From Kordia sp965224175 (GTDB taxonomy: Bacteria; Bacteroidota; Bacteroidia; Flavobacteriales; Flavobacteriaceae): a stretch of DNA of 64,000 bases. Shown here piece after piece: positions 16,970 through 25,583 of the stretch. The translations under genes and the position numbers were made by a program. Within the stretch, counting starts at the first letter, position 1. Every line of letters begins with the position of its first letter. The notes below the pieces were generated by a model. It searched no databases, was not told where the DNA came from, and was given only the letters and a program-made list of their open reading frames with translations. The stretch lies in NCBI RefSeq assembly GCF_965224175.1, contig NZ_OZ245041.1, positions 3,410,001 through 3,474,000 of the forward strand, read 5' to 3'.

Positions 16970-18469
16970 ATGAAATCATTAAAAGCACTCTTAGCAAAAC
17001 CATTTGCACGTCGCATTCAAAAAAAAGTATCGAAATGGGCAAACAATCCATTAGAAACACAAGAAAAAGTATTTAAAAAACTGATTAAAGAAGCTGCACA
17101 GACTGCTTTTGGAAAAGATCATGATTTTAAAAACATACAAACGCATGACGATTTTACAAAACGTGTACCTGTTCGAGATTATGAAGGTTTACGCTTGTAT
17201 GTAGATAGAGTAGTAGCTGGCGAAAACGATATTCTTTGGAAAGGAAAACCTTTGTATTTTGCCAAAACTTCAGGAACTACTTCAGGTGCAAAATATATTC
17301 CTATTACTAAAGAATCAATGCCAACACATGTAGAAGCTGCTCGAAATGCAATTCTACTTTATATAGCGGAAACAGGAAATACCAAATTTGTAGACGGAAA
17401 AATGATCTTTTTACAAGGAAGTCCTGTATTAGAAGAAAAAAACGGTGTAAAACTTGGACGACTTTCAGGAATTGTAGCACATTATGTGCCAGGATATTTA
17501 CAAAAAAACCGAATGCCTACTTGGGAAACTAATTGTATAGAAGATTGGGAAACCAAAGTAGAAGCTATTGTAGATGAAACTTTGCCTGAAAAAATGGCCA
17601 TCATCAGCGGAATTCCTTCATGGGTTCAAATGTATTTTGAACGCATTGAAGCACGTACAGGTAAAAAAATAGGTGATGTTTTTCCAGATTTCAATCTGTT
17701 TATTTTTGGAGGTGTAAACTACGAACCGTATCGAAGTAAATTTGAAAACCTCATAGGAAGAAAAGTAGATAGCATAGAATTATATCCAGCAAGTGAAGGC
17801 TTTTTTGCATTTCAAGATCAGCAGCATGACAAAGGAATGCTGTTGCAACTAAACTCTGGAATATTTTATGAATTTATCAAAGCAGATGCGTTTTTTGATG
17901 AAAATCCTACACGAATTACATTAAAAGATGTTCAACTGGGCGTAAATTACGTAATGATCATTTCTACAAATGCTGGACTTTGGGCATATAATATTGGTGA
18001 TACTGTTGAATTTACTTCACTAAAACCATATAAAGTGATTGTTTCAGGGCGTATCAAACATTTTATTTCTGCTTTTGGCGAACATGTTATTGGAAAAGAA
18101 GTAGAGCACGCATTAAACGAAGCATTGCAAAATTCTGGCGCAAGCATCAACGAATTTACCGTAGCACCACAAATAAATCCATCAGAAGGTTTGCCGTATC
18201 ATGAATGGCTGATAGAATTTGAACAAGAGCCAAAAAACCTTGAAGCATTTGCTGCTACAATGGATGCTTCTTTACAAAAACAAAACAGTTATTATCTTGA
18301 TTTGATTACTGGGAAAGTATTACAGCCTTTAAAAATCACTAAAATTCAAAAAGACGGCTTTCAAAACTATATGAAATCGATAGGGAAATTGGGTGGACAG
18401 AATAAAATTCCTAGATTGTCTAACGATAGAAAAATTGCCGAAACGCTAACGAATTACAAAAAAGCATAG
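16970..18469 (+). CDS. GH3 auxin-responsive promoter family protein
   Basis: I choose ATG 16970, just after the M23 stop; a start at 16898 would overlap the M23 gene by 62 bases and add residues unlike the family. The 499-residue protein has the acyl-adenylate-forming motifs of GH3 proteins: KTSGTTSGAKYIP (P-loop), YPASEGFFAFQ and the C-terminal VSGRIKHFISAFGEHV. Plant GH3 enzymes link carboxylic acids to amino acids; bacterial substrates are unknown. Its place next to an M23 peptidase and tatA is typical of flavobacteria, so this is probably core genome. Confidence 0.88.
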   Translation: MKSLKALLAKPFARRIQKKVSKWANNPLETQEKVFKKLIKEAAQTAFGKDHDFKNIQTHDDFTKRVPVRDYEGLRLYVDRVVAGENDILWKGKPLYFAKTSGTTSGAKYIPITKESMPTHVEAARNAILLYIAETGNTKFVDGKMIFLQGSPVLEEKNGVKLGRLSGIVAHYVPGYLQKNRMPTWETNCIEDWETKVEAIVDETLPEKMAIISGIPSWVQMYFERIEARTGKKIGDVFPDFNLFIFGGVNYEPYRSKFENLIGRKVDSIELYPASEGFFAFQDQQHDKGMLLQLNSGIFYEFIKADAFFDENPTRITLKDVQLGVNYVMIISTNAGLWAYNIGDTVEFTSLKPYKVIVSGRIKHFISAFGEHVIGKEVEHALNEALQNSGASINEFTVAPQINPSEGLPYHEWLIEFEQEPKNLEAFAATMDASLQKQNSYYLDLITGKVLQPLKITKIQKDGFQNYMKSIGKLGGQNKIPRLSNDRKIAETLTNYKKA

Positions 18470-18487
18470 AAATATCAAATTAACTTG

Positions 18488-18495
18488 TATTTTTG
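18488..18495 (+). promoter_or_regulatory. Candidate -7 element of the nucleosidase-like gene and rfb operon
   Basis: TATTTTTG fits TAnnTTTG exactly, 17 bases before the ATG at 18512. If active it would head a long unit reaching to the hairpin after cysQ. Confidence 0.4.
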
Positions 18496-18511
18496 TGCGG
18501 AAAAACCATAT

Positions 18512-20206
18512 ATGAGCAATATTAAAATACACAAAAGAACAAGAGCGCAAGAATCGTCAGGAGCTATTGAACGTTTGTACATTACCATGAGACATTTATT
18601 TAATCGTGGATTTTATAAACCAATGGGAGTTTCTGGAGAGACATTACGTCAAGCACTGTTGTTGTTGCGCCCAGAAATATATGGCTCTGTAGCCGAACAA
18701 AAAGCAGAAATAAACGGTTTGTCTTACGTAATTGACCGTTTGCCAATTGGTATTGAAGAATGCCGATTTATCAATTTAACTTCTGACGAAGGGTATAAAA
18801 ATTCACATTTCAAAGTAATCATTCCACCCAAAAGACGTAGAAACTGTTACCGAATTGATGAGGAACAGATGAATATTGAAATTACACGTGGACGTTCGGA
18901 AATCTATGACATACTAACGCACTTAACGTTTCTATTTATAGAATCGCACAAAATCAGCGATCGTGTTTTAATTGGAGAAGATGGTGAAACTACGCGCGAT
19001 TGGGAAAAACTGGAAGCTGCAGTTTGCAAAAAGAAAAAACTAACTCTTGCCGAAAGAGAAGTTGCTATAACGCATACGGCGAATATTTTGGGAAGAACTT
19101 TTGAAGAAATATTAGACGCGCACAAAACATTTTCTACCAAAGAAAACCCTGAGCGTTTCCTAAATATTATTTATTGGTTAGGAAAACTAGCAATCAAAGA
19201 AGTTACCAAATCAGAAAAAAGAACAATTACCTTTAGTCCTGTACTGCGTGAACGATTAGGACATCATATTCACGGAGAAGCCTGGGCAAATAATATCAAA
19301 AGAGTATTAAAAGAAAACAATTTATTGCATAGACCTATTCATATCATTAGTGCCAATATGCATAGTGTGATGAATTCTATATTTGCACCAAAATTGTTAC
19401 AAAAACAACTCAATACTACGGACGAATTTGACATTTTTGAAGCCTTAAGTACTTCTGGTAATGACAAACTTCGTACTAAAGTAGAGAAAGAAGCACTGAA
19501 AAAAGGAATGATTTATATTGAAGATGAATCAGGAACGAATATTCATGTGCAAATTTTTGATACTGCTAAAATAGATTTCAAAAAGACAACCTATACATGT
19601 TGTGCTGATAATGACGATGAAAAACCTGTTTTATTTGTGATGGATTATGCGTTTGGAGAACAAGCGTACGAAACCATTGATGAGTTTTTAAAACCATATA
19701 CAAACAAAGACAAAACGGAAAAAGAATATCTAAATGTGGCTTCACTTTCCATCATGGGAAAAGCAGGAATCTTAGAAGGAGGAAAAGGAGATATTATGAT
19801 TCCATCAGCACATATTTTTGAAGGAACAGCAGATAACTATCCTTTTCAAAACGAATTGCAAAAAGAAGACTTAGAAGGTCATGGATTGCAAGTATTTGAA
19901 GGTTCTATGATTACAGTGTTAGGAACTTCACTCCAAAACAAAGACATTCTAAAGTTTTTCCACGATTCTACTTGGAATGTAATTGGTTTAGAAATGGAAG
20001 GAGCACACTATCAAAAAGCAATTCAATCGGCTTCTAAAATTAGAAGGAGCATTTCAGAAGACGTGAAAGTGCGTTATGCATACTACGCTTCAGATAATCC
20101 TTTAGAAACAGGAAGCACATTAGCTTCAGGCGGATTGGGAACAACAGGCGTAAAACCTACTTACTTAATAACAAGAAAAATATTAGAACAACTATTTAAC
20201 AACTAA
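18512..20206 (+). CDS. DUF6909-type protein with nucleoside-phosphorylase-like C-terminus
   Basis: I choose ATG 18512 over 18485 because the nine extra residues overlap the promoter motif. The 564-residue cytoplasmic protein matches what I recall as DUF6909, found widely in Bacteroidetes. The N-terminal half (about 1-280) is helical, basic and of unknown role. The C-terminal part (about 370-564) carries motifs in the order seen in purine nucleoside phosphorylases and MTA/SAH nucleosidases: GDIMIPSA (Asp427), LEMEGAHY (Glu494, Glu496) and YASDNP (Asp528). This suggests binding or cleavage of a nucleoside or nucleotide; activity is inferred. It ends 7 bases before the Wzz-like gene. Confidence 0.7.
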   Translation: MSNIKIHKRTRAQESSGAIERLYITMRHLFNRGFYKPMGVSGETLRQALLLLRPEIYGSVAEQKAEINGLSYVIDRLPIGIEECRFINLTSDEGYKNSHFKVIIPPKRRRNCYRIDEEQMNIEITRGRSEIYDILTHLTFLFIESHKISDRVLIGEDGETTRDWEKLEAAVCKKKKLTLAEREVAITHTANILGRTFEEILDAHKTFSTKENPERFLNIIYWLGKLAIKEVTKSEKRTITFSPVLRERLGHHIHGEAWANNIKRVLKENNLLHRPIHIISANMHSVMNSIFAPKLLQKQLNTTDEFDIFEALSTSGNDKLRTKVEKEALKKGMIYIEDESGTNIHVQIFDTAKIDFKKTTYTCCADNDDEKPVLFVMDYAFGEQAYETIDEFLKPYTNKDKTEKEYLNVASLSIMGKAGILEGGKGDIMIPSAHIFEGTADNYPFQNELQKEDLEGHGLQVFEGSMITVLGTSLQNKDILKFFHDSTWNVIGLEMEGAHYQKAIQSASKIRRSISEDVKVRYAYYASDNPLETGSTLASGGLGTTGVKPTYLITRKILEQLFNN

Positions 20207-20213
20207 TAAGAAT

Positions 20214-21296
20214 ATGAGCGAAAATATTCAGAATACACCACATAACCAACCTGAAAAATCTACTGAAATAGATTTAGGAGAGTTATTTAGAATGATAGGA
20301 AAAGTGATAAATCGCTTTTTTGCCTTTCTTAGAAATACATTATTATTTATCCTTGATTTGCTAATTAGAGCGCTAATTATAGTTAGAGTTCACATTGTAA
20401 AATTTGCTATCGTAGGAATACTAAGTGTAGCTGTTGGATGGTTTTTTGATTCTAGACAACCTAAAGTATTTGGTTCTAATCTTGTAGTAGAAACTAACTA
20501 CGGAAGTGCAAGACAATTATATTCAAATATCAAATACTACAATGCGCTAGCATTAGAAGGTGATAGTACAAAATTAGGAAAAATCTTTGGAATAACTCCT
20601 AACAAAGCAAGAGGTTTAAGAGGGTTTTACATTGAGCCAGATGTTACCGAAAATGAAATGTTGAGTGCTTATGATGAATTCATGAGAAAATCTGATACAA
20701 CGATTATAAGAAATGAAATCAACTACACTAAATTCAAAAGAAATGTAGATCCGTTTGAATTTAGAATCCATAAAATTGGAGTACTTGCCTACAGAAAAGA
20801 CTTGTTTTTAGATTTGCAAAATGATATTCTTACGCACAATATTGACAACGATTACATAAAAAAGCAAAAAGAAGTATACCTGCAAAACCTTACAAAAAGA
20901 GAAGAATTGTTATTAGCTAAACAAGTTAATATTGATACTTTACGAAAAGTATATAACAGCTCAATTATAGCTGAAGCAAGAAAAACTACGCAAGCACAAA
21001 CGCATATTCAAATGACGACTTCAAGTACGGTAAAAACAAACGAATTAGAGTTATTTGCGTTAGATGAAACGATTTCTCAAGAACTGTTGGAAATAAAACA
21101 ACAAAGAGAATTAAAAAAAGAAACCATAAATGTTTTGAGTGACTTCATTGCAGGAAGACAAATTTTAAACTTTTTTGATAGTTACCGTTTTAGAATTCCA
21201 ATTCTAACATTATCTATTTTATTAATATTCATCTTATTGAGAGAATTAAATTCTTACTTAAACACATATTCAGAAAACAAACGATTGAATGGCTAA
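20214..21296 (+). CDS. Wzz-like chain-length or polysaccharide co-polymerase protein
   Basis: A 360-residue protein with membrane helices near both ends (about 53-76 and 328-347) and a large, partly coiled-coil periplasmic part between them (Lys/Glu-rich, about 210-310). That is the topology of Wzz-type regulators of glycan chain length. There is no C-terminal tyrosine-kinase domain of the Wzc kind, and sequence motifs of the classic Wzz family are weak. The assignment rests on topology and on its place at the head of the polysaccharide locus. It overlaps rfbB by 8 bases, implying translational coupling. Confidence 0.6.
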   Translation: MSENIQNTPHNQPEKSTEIDLGELFRMIGKVINRFFAFLRNTLLFILDLLIRALIIVRVHIVKFAIVGILSVAVGWFFDSRQPKVFGSNLVVETNYGSARQLYSNIKYYNALALEGDSTKLGKIFGITPNKARGLRGFYIEPDVTENEMLSAYDEFMRKSDTTIIRNEINYTKFKRNVDPFEFRIHKIGVLAYRKDLFLDLQNDILTHNIDNDYIKKQKEVYLQNLTKREELLLAKQVNIDTLRKVYNSSIIAEARKTTQAQTHIQMTTSSTVKTNELELFALDETISQELLEIKQQRELKKETINVLSDFIAGRQILNFFDSYRFRIPILTLSILLIFILLRELNSYLNTYSENKRLNG

Positions 21297-22308
21297 AAAC
21301 GTCGTACTTATTACAGGAGGAGCAGGATTTATAGGTGCAAACTATATTCCGTATTTCTTGGAGCAACACCAAGATACAACTGTTGTGAATATTGATAAAC
21401 TTACGTATGCAGGAAACCTAGACAATCTTGCAGAAATAAATACTCATAAAAATTACACATTTGTAGAAGGCGATATCTGTAATAGATCTTTAATAGAAGA
21501 ATTATTTGAAAAATACGATTTTAAAGCGGTTATTCACTTTGCTGCAGAATCACATGTAGACAATTCAATCAAAAATCCTGATGCGTTTATACAAACCAAT
21601 ATTTTTGGAACGTTTAATTTATTAGATGTTGCAAAAAAACATTGGATGGATGGGCCAAATCAAGTAAAAGAAGGTTGTGAAGATTGTAGATTTCATCATA
21701 TTTCAACCGATGAGGTTTATGGAACGCTTGGAGAAACTGGTTTATTTACAGAAAGCACTTCATATGCGCCAAACAGCCCGTATAGTGCTTCCAAAGCGTC
21801 ATCAGACTTTATTGTACGCAGTTATTTTCATACCTATGGAATGAACGTAGTTACGACAAATTGCTCTAATAATTACGGACCTAAACAGCATGATGAAAAG
21901 CTGATTCCAACAATTATAAGAAAAGCAATTTCTGGTGAAAACATTCCAATTTATGGTGATGGAACCAATATTCGCGATTGGTTATACGTTTTAGATCACT
22001 GTAAAGGAATTCACCTAGTATACCAAACAGGAAAAGCTGGTGAAACGTACAATATTGGTGGAAGAAACGAACGTAATAATGTCTACATCGCAAATACAAT
22101 TTGTGAATTATTAGACAAATTACAACCAAAAGAAGGTTCATACAAAGAACAAATAACGTTTGTTACAGATAGACCAGGACATGATTTCCGTTATGCTATC
22201 GATGCTAGTAAAATAGAAAATGAACTAGGTTGGAAAGCAGAAGAAAATTTTGAATCAGGCATATTGAAAACAATTGAATGGTATTTAAATAAATACACAA
22301 CAAAATAA
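21289..22308 (+). CDS. rfbB: dTDP-glucose 4,6-dehydratase
   Basis: A 339-residue extended short-chain dehydrogenase. It has the NAD-binding GGAGFIGANY near residue 10, the catalytic STDEVYG block, and YSASKASSD with the Tyr-Lys pair, followed by family motifs NYGPKQHDEKLIP and IYGDGTNIRDWLYV. It makes dTDP-4-keto-6-deoxyglucose from dTDP-glucose, the second step of dTDP-L-rhamnose synthesis. It is the first of four contiguous rfb genes, in the order B-A-C-D. Confidence 0.96.
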   Translation: MAKNVVLITGGAGFIGANYIPYFLEQHQDTTVVNIDKLTYAGNLDNLAEINTHKNYTFVEGDICNRSLIEELFEKYDFKAVIHFAAESHVDNSIKNPDAFIQTNIFGTFNLLDVAKKHWMDGPNQVKEGCEDCRFHHISTDEVYGTLGETGLFTESTSYAPNSPYSASKASSDFIVRSYFHTYGMNVVTTNCSNNYGPKQHDEKLIPTIIRKAISGENIPIYGDGTNIRDWLYVLDHCKGIHLVYQTGKAGETYNIGGRNERNNVYIANTICELLDKLQPKEGSYKEQITFVTDRPGHDFRYAIDASKIENELGWKAEENFESGILKTIEWYLNKYTTK

Positions 22309-22312
22309 AAAT

Positions 22313-23170
22313 ATGAAGGGAATAGTATTAGCCGGCGGATCAGGAACACGATTGCACCCACTTACGCTTGCAGTAAGTAAGCAATTAATGCCTGTATATG
22401 ACAAACCGATGATATACTATCCTGTTTCAACACTTATAAGTGCAGGAATTCGAGAAATACTGATCATTTCTACACCACAAGATTTACCACTATTTCAAAA
22501 ATTATTGGGAGATGGTAAAAAATTTGGTTGTGAATTTCATTACGAAGTGCAAGAAAACCCTAACGGATTAGCAGAAGCTTTCATTATTGGCGAAGAGTTT
22601 ATTGGAGATGACAAAGTTGCTCTAATTTTGGGTGATAACATATTTTATGGATCTGGTTTAGCAAGCTTATTACAGGCAAATAACAATCCTGAAGGTGGAA
22701 TTATATATGCTTATCATGTACACGATCCTGAACGTTATGGAGTCGTAGAATTTGATGAAAATGGCAATGCAATTTCGATAGAAGAAAAACCTGCACAACC
22801 AAAATCAAATTATGCAGTTCCAGGAATCTATTTCTATGATAATGAAGTGGTAGAAATTGCCAAAAATATAAAACCAAGTGGTCGTGGTGAACTCGAAATT
22901 ACGGATGTAAATCGCGTATATTTAGAAAAAGGAAAACTAAGCGTAAGTATTCTCGATAGAGGAACAGCTTGGCTAGATACTGGAACATTCAACTCATTAA
23001 TGCAAGCTTCACAATTTGTACAAGTCATTGAAGAACGTCAAGGACTTAAAATTGGAGCCATAGAAGAAGCTGCGTATAGAATGGGATTCATTACCAAAAA
23101 ACAATTAGATGAATTAGCAAAACCATTATTAAAAAGTGGTTATGGGAAGCATCTATTAGAAATACAATAA
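22313..23170 (+). CDS. rfbA: Glucose-1-phosphate thymidylyltransferase
   Basis: A 285-residue nucleotidyltransferase with the signature GGSGTRLHPLT at residues 8-18, ILGDNIFYG for metal and substrate binding, and EEKPAQPKSNYAVPGIYFYD. It couples glucose-1-phosphate and dTTP to dTDP-glucose, the first step toward dTDP-L-rhamnose, and is normally inhibited by that end product. It begins 4 bases after rfbB and ends 10 bases before rfbC. Confidence 0.96.
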   Translation: MKGIVLAGGSGTRLHPLTLAVSKQLMPVYDKPMIYYPVSTLISAGIREILIISTPQDLPLFQKLLGDGKKFGCEFHYEVQENPNGLAEAFIIGEEFIGDDKVALILGDNIFYGSGLASLLQANNNPEGGIIYAYHVHDPERYGVVEFDENGNAISIEEKPAQPKSNYAVPGIYFYDNEVVEIAKNIKPSGRGELEITDVNRVYLEKGKLSVSILDRGTAWLDTGTFNSLMQASQFVQVIEERQGLKIGAIEEAAYRMGFITKKQLDELAKPLLKSGYGKHLLEIQ

Positions 23171-23180
23171 AAATAACGTC

Positions 23181-23714
23181 TTGAATATTACACATACATC
23201 ATTAGCAGGCTGTTTTGTCATAGAACCTCAAGTATTTGGAGATTCTAGAGGAAGCTTTATGGAAAGCTACAACGAACAAAAATTCCCAGCAAATGTACAT
23301 TTTGTACAAGACAATCAATCTGTATCGCAAAAAGGCGTATTGCGTGGCTTACACTTTCAAACAGGCGAATATGCGCAAGCAAAATTAGTACGTGTCATTC
23401 GTGGAGAAGTGCTAGATGTTGCAGTAGATGTACGACCAAACTCTAGTACTTTTGGACAGCATTTCTCGATCATTTTAAATGCAGAAAATAACAAACAACT
23501 CTTCGTACCTAGAGGATTTGCACATGGTTTTGCTGTATTACAAGATGATACCATTTTTGCCTACAAATGTGATAATTTCTACAACAAAGAAGCAGAATCA
23601 GGAATTATATACAATGATTCAGACATTGCCATCGATTGGATGCTAAACGAAGATGAAATCATTCTTTCTGATAAAGACAAATTGCTTCCTAATCTGAAAT
23701 CACTATCGCTATGA
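23181..23714 (+). CDS. rfbC: dTDP-4-dehydrorhamnose 3,5-epimerase
   Basis: A 177-residue cupin-fold enzyme of normal length. It starts at TTG: the following NITHTSLAGCFVIEP aligns with the usual N-terminus and no ATG is placed to give it. Motifs are GDSRGSFMESYN, LRGLHFQ with the catalytic His, VDVRPNS, and VPRGFAHGF. It epimerises C3 and C5 of dTDP-4-keto-6-deoxyglucose. The rfbD start overlaps its stop codon (ATGA), which implies coupled translation. Confidence 0.95.
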   Translation: MNITHTSLAGCFVIEPQVFGDSRGSFMESYNEQKFPANVHFVQDNQSVSQKGVLRGLHFQTGEYAQAKLVRVIRGEVLDVAVDVRPNSSTFGQHFSIILNAENNKQLFVPRGFAHGFAVLQDDTIFAYKCDNFYNKEAESGIIYNDSDIAIDWMLNEDEIILSDKDKLLPNLKSLSL

Positions 23715-24565
23715 AAACAGTTTTAGTAACTGGCGCTAATGGTCAATTAGGACAATGTATTCAAAAAATACAAAACACACATTCAGACATCAATTTTCAA
23801 TTCAAATCATCAAGCGAATTGGATATCACAGATACGCAAACGGTATATAATTACTTTTCTAATCATAATATTGATTATTGTGTAAATTGTGCTGCGTATA
23901 CCAATGTAGAATTGGCTGAAAGTGAAGAGGAAAAAGCATATCTAGTAAATGCTGAAGCTGCAAAAAATCTAGCAAAAGCTTGTGCTGAACATAACGTAAA
24001 ACTCGTTCATATCTCTACAGATTATGTTTTTGATGGAACGAAAACAACTCCGTATGTAGAAACAGACATTACAAATCCGATAAGCGTATATGGTGCTTCC
24101 AAATTAAAAGGTGAACAAAACATTCAAGAAATATTTGATGAATACTTTATCATTCGAACTTCTTGGTTGTATGCTGAATTTGGAAATAATTTTTACAAAA
24201 CTATGCTGCGTAAAGCAGCAGAAAAGGCAAACTTAACCATAACAACAGAGCAAAAAGGAACGCCAACAAACGCAAATGATCTAGCAGAATTAATTGTGAA
24301 AATCATTCATACAAAAAACACTGACTACGGAATTTATCACTTTAGTAATGATGGTGAAGCTACTTGGTACGATTTTACCAAAGAAATCATTCAAAATTTA
24401 AACCTAGCAGAAGTCGATCAGCCATCTTTAAAACCTATAGATAGTTACAAAACCAAAGCAGCACGACCAAAAAATAGTGTATTGGACAAAACGAAAGCGC
24501 GCAACATTATTCAGACAATTTCTTGGCAAGAAAGTTTGCGTAACCTCATGAAAAATAATTTATAA
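23711..24565 (+). CDS. rfbD: dTDP-4-dehydrorhamnose reductase
   Basis: A 284-residue short-chain dehydrogenase with the NAD(P)-binding GANGQLGQC near residue 7, HISTDYVFDG and the Tyr-Lys motif YGASKLKGE. It reduces dTDP-4-keto-L-rhamnose to dTDP-L-rhamnose, the last step. With the three genes before it, the whole rhamnose donor pathway is encoded here. The cysQ gene follows 3 bases after its stop. Confidence 0.95.
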   Translation: MKTVLVTGANGQLGQCIQKIQNTHSDINFQFKSSSELDITDTQTVYNYFSNHNIDYCVNCAAYTNVELAESEEEKAYLVNAEAAKNLAKACAEHNVKLVHISTDYVFDGTKTTPYVETDITNPISVYGASKLKGEQNIQEIFDEYFIIRTSWLYAEFGNNFYKTMLRKAAEKANLTITTEQKGTPTNANDLAELIVKIIHTKNTDYGIYHFSNDGEATWYDFTKEIIQNLNLAEVDQPSLKPIDSYKTKAARPKNSVLDKTKARNIIQTISWQESLRNLMKNNL

Positions 24566-24568
24566 TTG

Positions 24569-25366
24569 ATGAAAGAATATCTATATAGTGCCATAGAAGC
24601 TGCAGTAAATGCAGGTGCAATTATTATGGATATCTATGACAATCAAACAGTAACTGTTGAACGAAAATCAGACGATTCTCCTGTAACTATCGCAGACAAA
24701 AAGGCGAACGATTACATAGAAAGTGCGTTACAAAACACTAATATTCCTGTACTAAGCGAAGAAGGCGAACATGCAAAATTTGAAGTTCGTAAAAACTGGC
24801 AACAATGCTGGATTGTAGATCCACTTGATGGAACCAAACAATTCATCAAACGAAATGGTGAATTTACGGTGAATATCGCTTTGGTGGAAAAAGGAAAATC
24901 TCTCTTAGGAGTTATCTATATTCCTGCGACAAAATCATTATATTTTTCAATTACAGAAGAGAAAAAAGCATTTAAAATACAGCTAAAGGCACATACAATT
25001 ACAAAAAGCATGATGCAAGATGCTGTAGAAATATTTGCAGCTTCTGAAAAAGATGTAGTTACTATAACATCAAGTCATTCATCCAAAAACCAAGAAGTAT
25101 TAGGTTTAATAAATACGCTAGAAACAGAAGGAAAAGAGGTTAATTTAATCAAAGCAGGAAGTTCTTTAAAATTTTGCTTAATGGCAGAAGGCGCTGCTTC
25201 ATATTATCCTCGTTGTGCGCCAACCATGGAATGGGATACAGCGGCAGGACATGCTATTTGCAATGCTGTAGGACTAGAAGTGTATTCTTTAGAAACCAAC
25301 AAGCCACTAAAATACAACAAGGAAAACCTACTAAACCCTTGGTTTCTTGTTCGAAAAATAGGGTGA
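24569..25366 (+). CDS. cysQ: 3'(2'),5'-bisphosphate nucleotidase
   Basis: A 265-residue member of the inositol monophosphatase/CysQ family that removes the 3'-phosphate from PAP, recycling the by-product of sulfate activation and transfer. The start is ATG 24569; a TTG just before it is less likely. Motifs are VTIADKKAND, LSEEGEH, the metal-binding IVDPLDGTKQF, and MEWDTAAGHAI. Its place beside polysaccharide genes is common in Bacteroidetes. No sulfotransferase is visible in this window. The last 74 bases recur as a diverged copy at 28477. Confidence 0.93.
   Translation: MKEYLYSAIEAAVNAGAIIMDIYDNQTVTVERKSDDSPVTIADKKANDYIESALQNTNIPVLSEEGEHAKFEVRKNWQQCWIVDPLDGTKQFIKRNGEFTVNIALVEKGKSLLGVIYIPATKSLYFSITEEKKAFKIQLKAHTITKSMMQDAVEIFAASEKDVVTITSSHSSKNQEVLGLINTLETEGKEVNLIKAGSSLKFCLMAEGAASYYPRCAPTMEWDTAAGHAICNAVGLEVYSLETNKPLKYNKENLLNPWFLVRKIG
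25293..25366 (+). repeat. Direct repeat, copy 1 (3' end of cysQ)
   Basis: The final 74 bases of cysQ. By eye they match 28477-28550 at 67 of 74 positions with no gaps. Both copies end with a stop codon and are followed by hairpin-forming sequence. Confidence 0.85.
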
Positions 25367-25376
25367 TAGTTAAAAT

Positions 25377-25413
25377 TGAAAACCCTTTCAATTACAAAAA
25401 AGGCTGGTTTTTG
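25377..25413 (+). terminator. Hairpin after cysQ, probable terminator
   Basis: AAAACC pairs with GGTTTT and CCTTT with AAAGG around an AT loop, the descending arm ending in a T run. It likely ends the rfb-cysQ transcript. Confidence 0.55.
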
Positions 25414-25443
25414 AAATTATAAAGTATCGGTCAATACTTTCGT

Positions 25444-25472
25444 TTTGTTATATATCTTTTTTCTTATATTCG
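25444..25472 (+). promoter_or_regulatory. Bacteroidetes promoter of the MBOAT-SGNH pair
   Basis: TTTG (25444-25447) is followed, after 17 bases, by TATATTCG (25465-25472), close to the -33/-7 consensus TTTG and TAnnTTTG. Transcription would begin near 25480, leaving a leader of about 100 bases. This is the best promoter match I found in the window. Confidence 0.6.
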
Positions 25473-25504
25473 CAAAGTCTTAAATGATAACAAAAAGCAG
25501 TATT

Positions 25505-25528
25505 TATCTTCAGTATTTACGGAAGATA
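25505..25528 (+). promoter_or_regulatory. Leader hairpin upstream of the MBOAT gene
   Basis: TATCTTC pairs with GAAGATA around a 10-base loop, within the predicted leader. The role is unknown. Confidence 0.35.
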
Positions 25529-25583
25529 TTTTGTCACTTTTTGAGTTGAAAATGTTTTTAAAGCCAGGTATAAATAGACTAAT

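Noticed and set aside
25174..25422. 82-residue open frame in another frame of cysQ
   Set aside because: It is a shadow of cysQ; the true frame carries the catalytic motifs.
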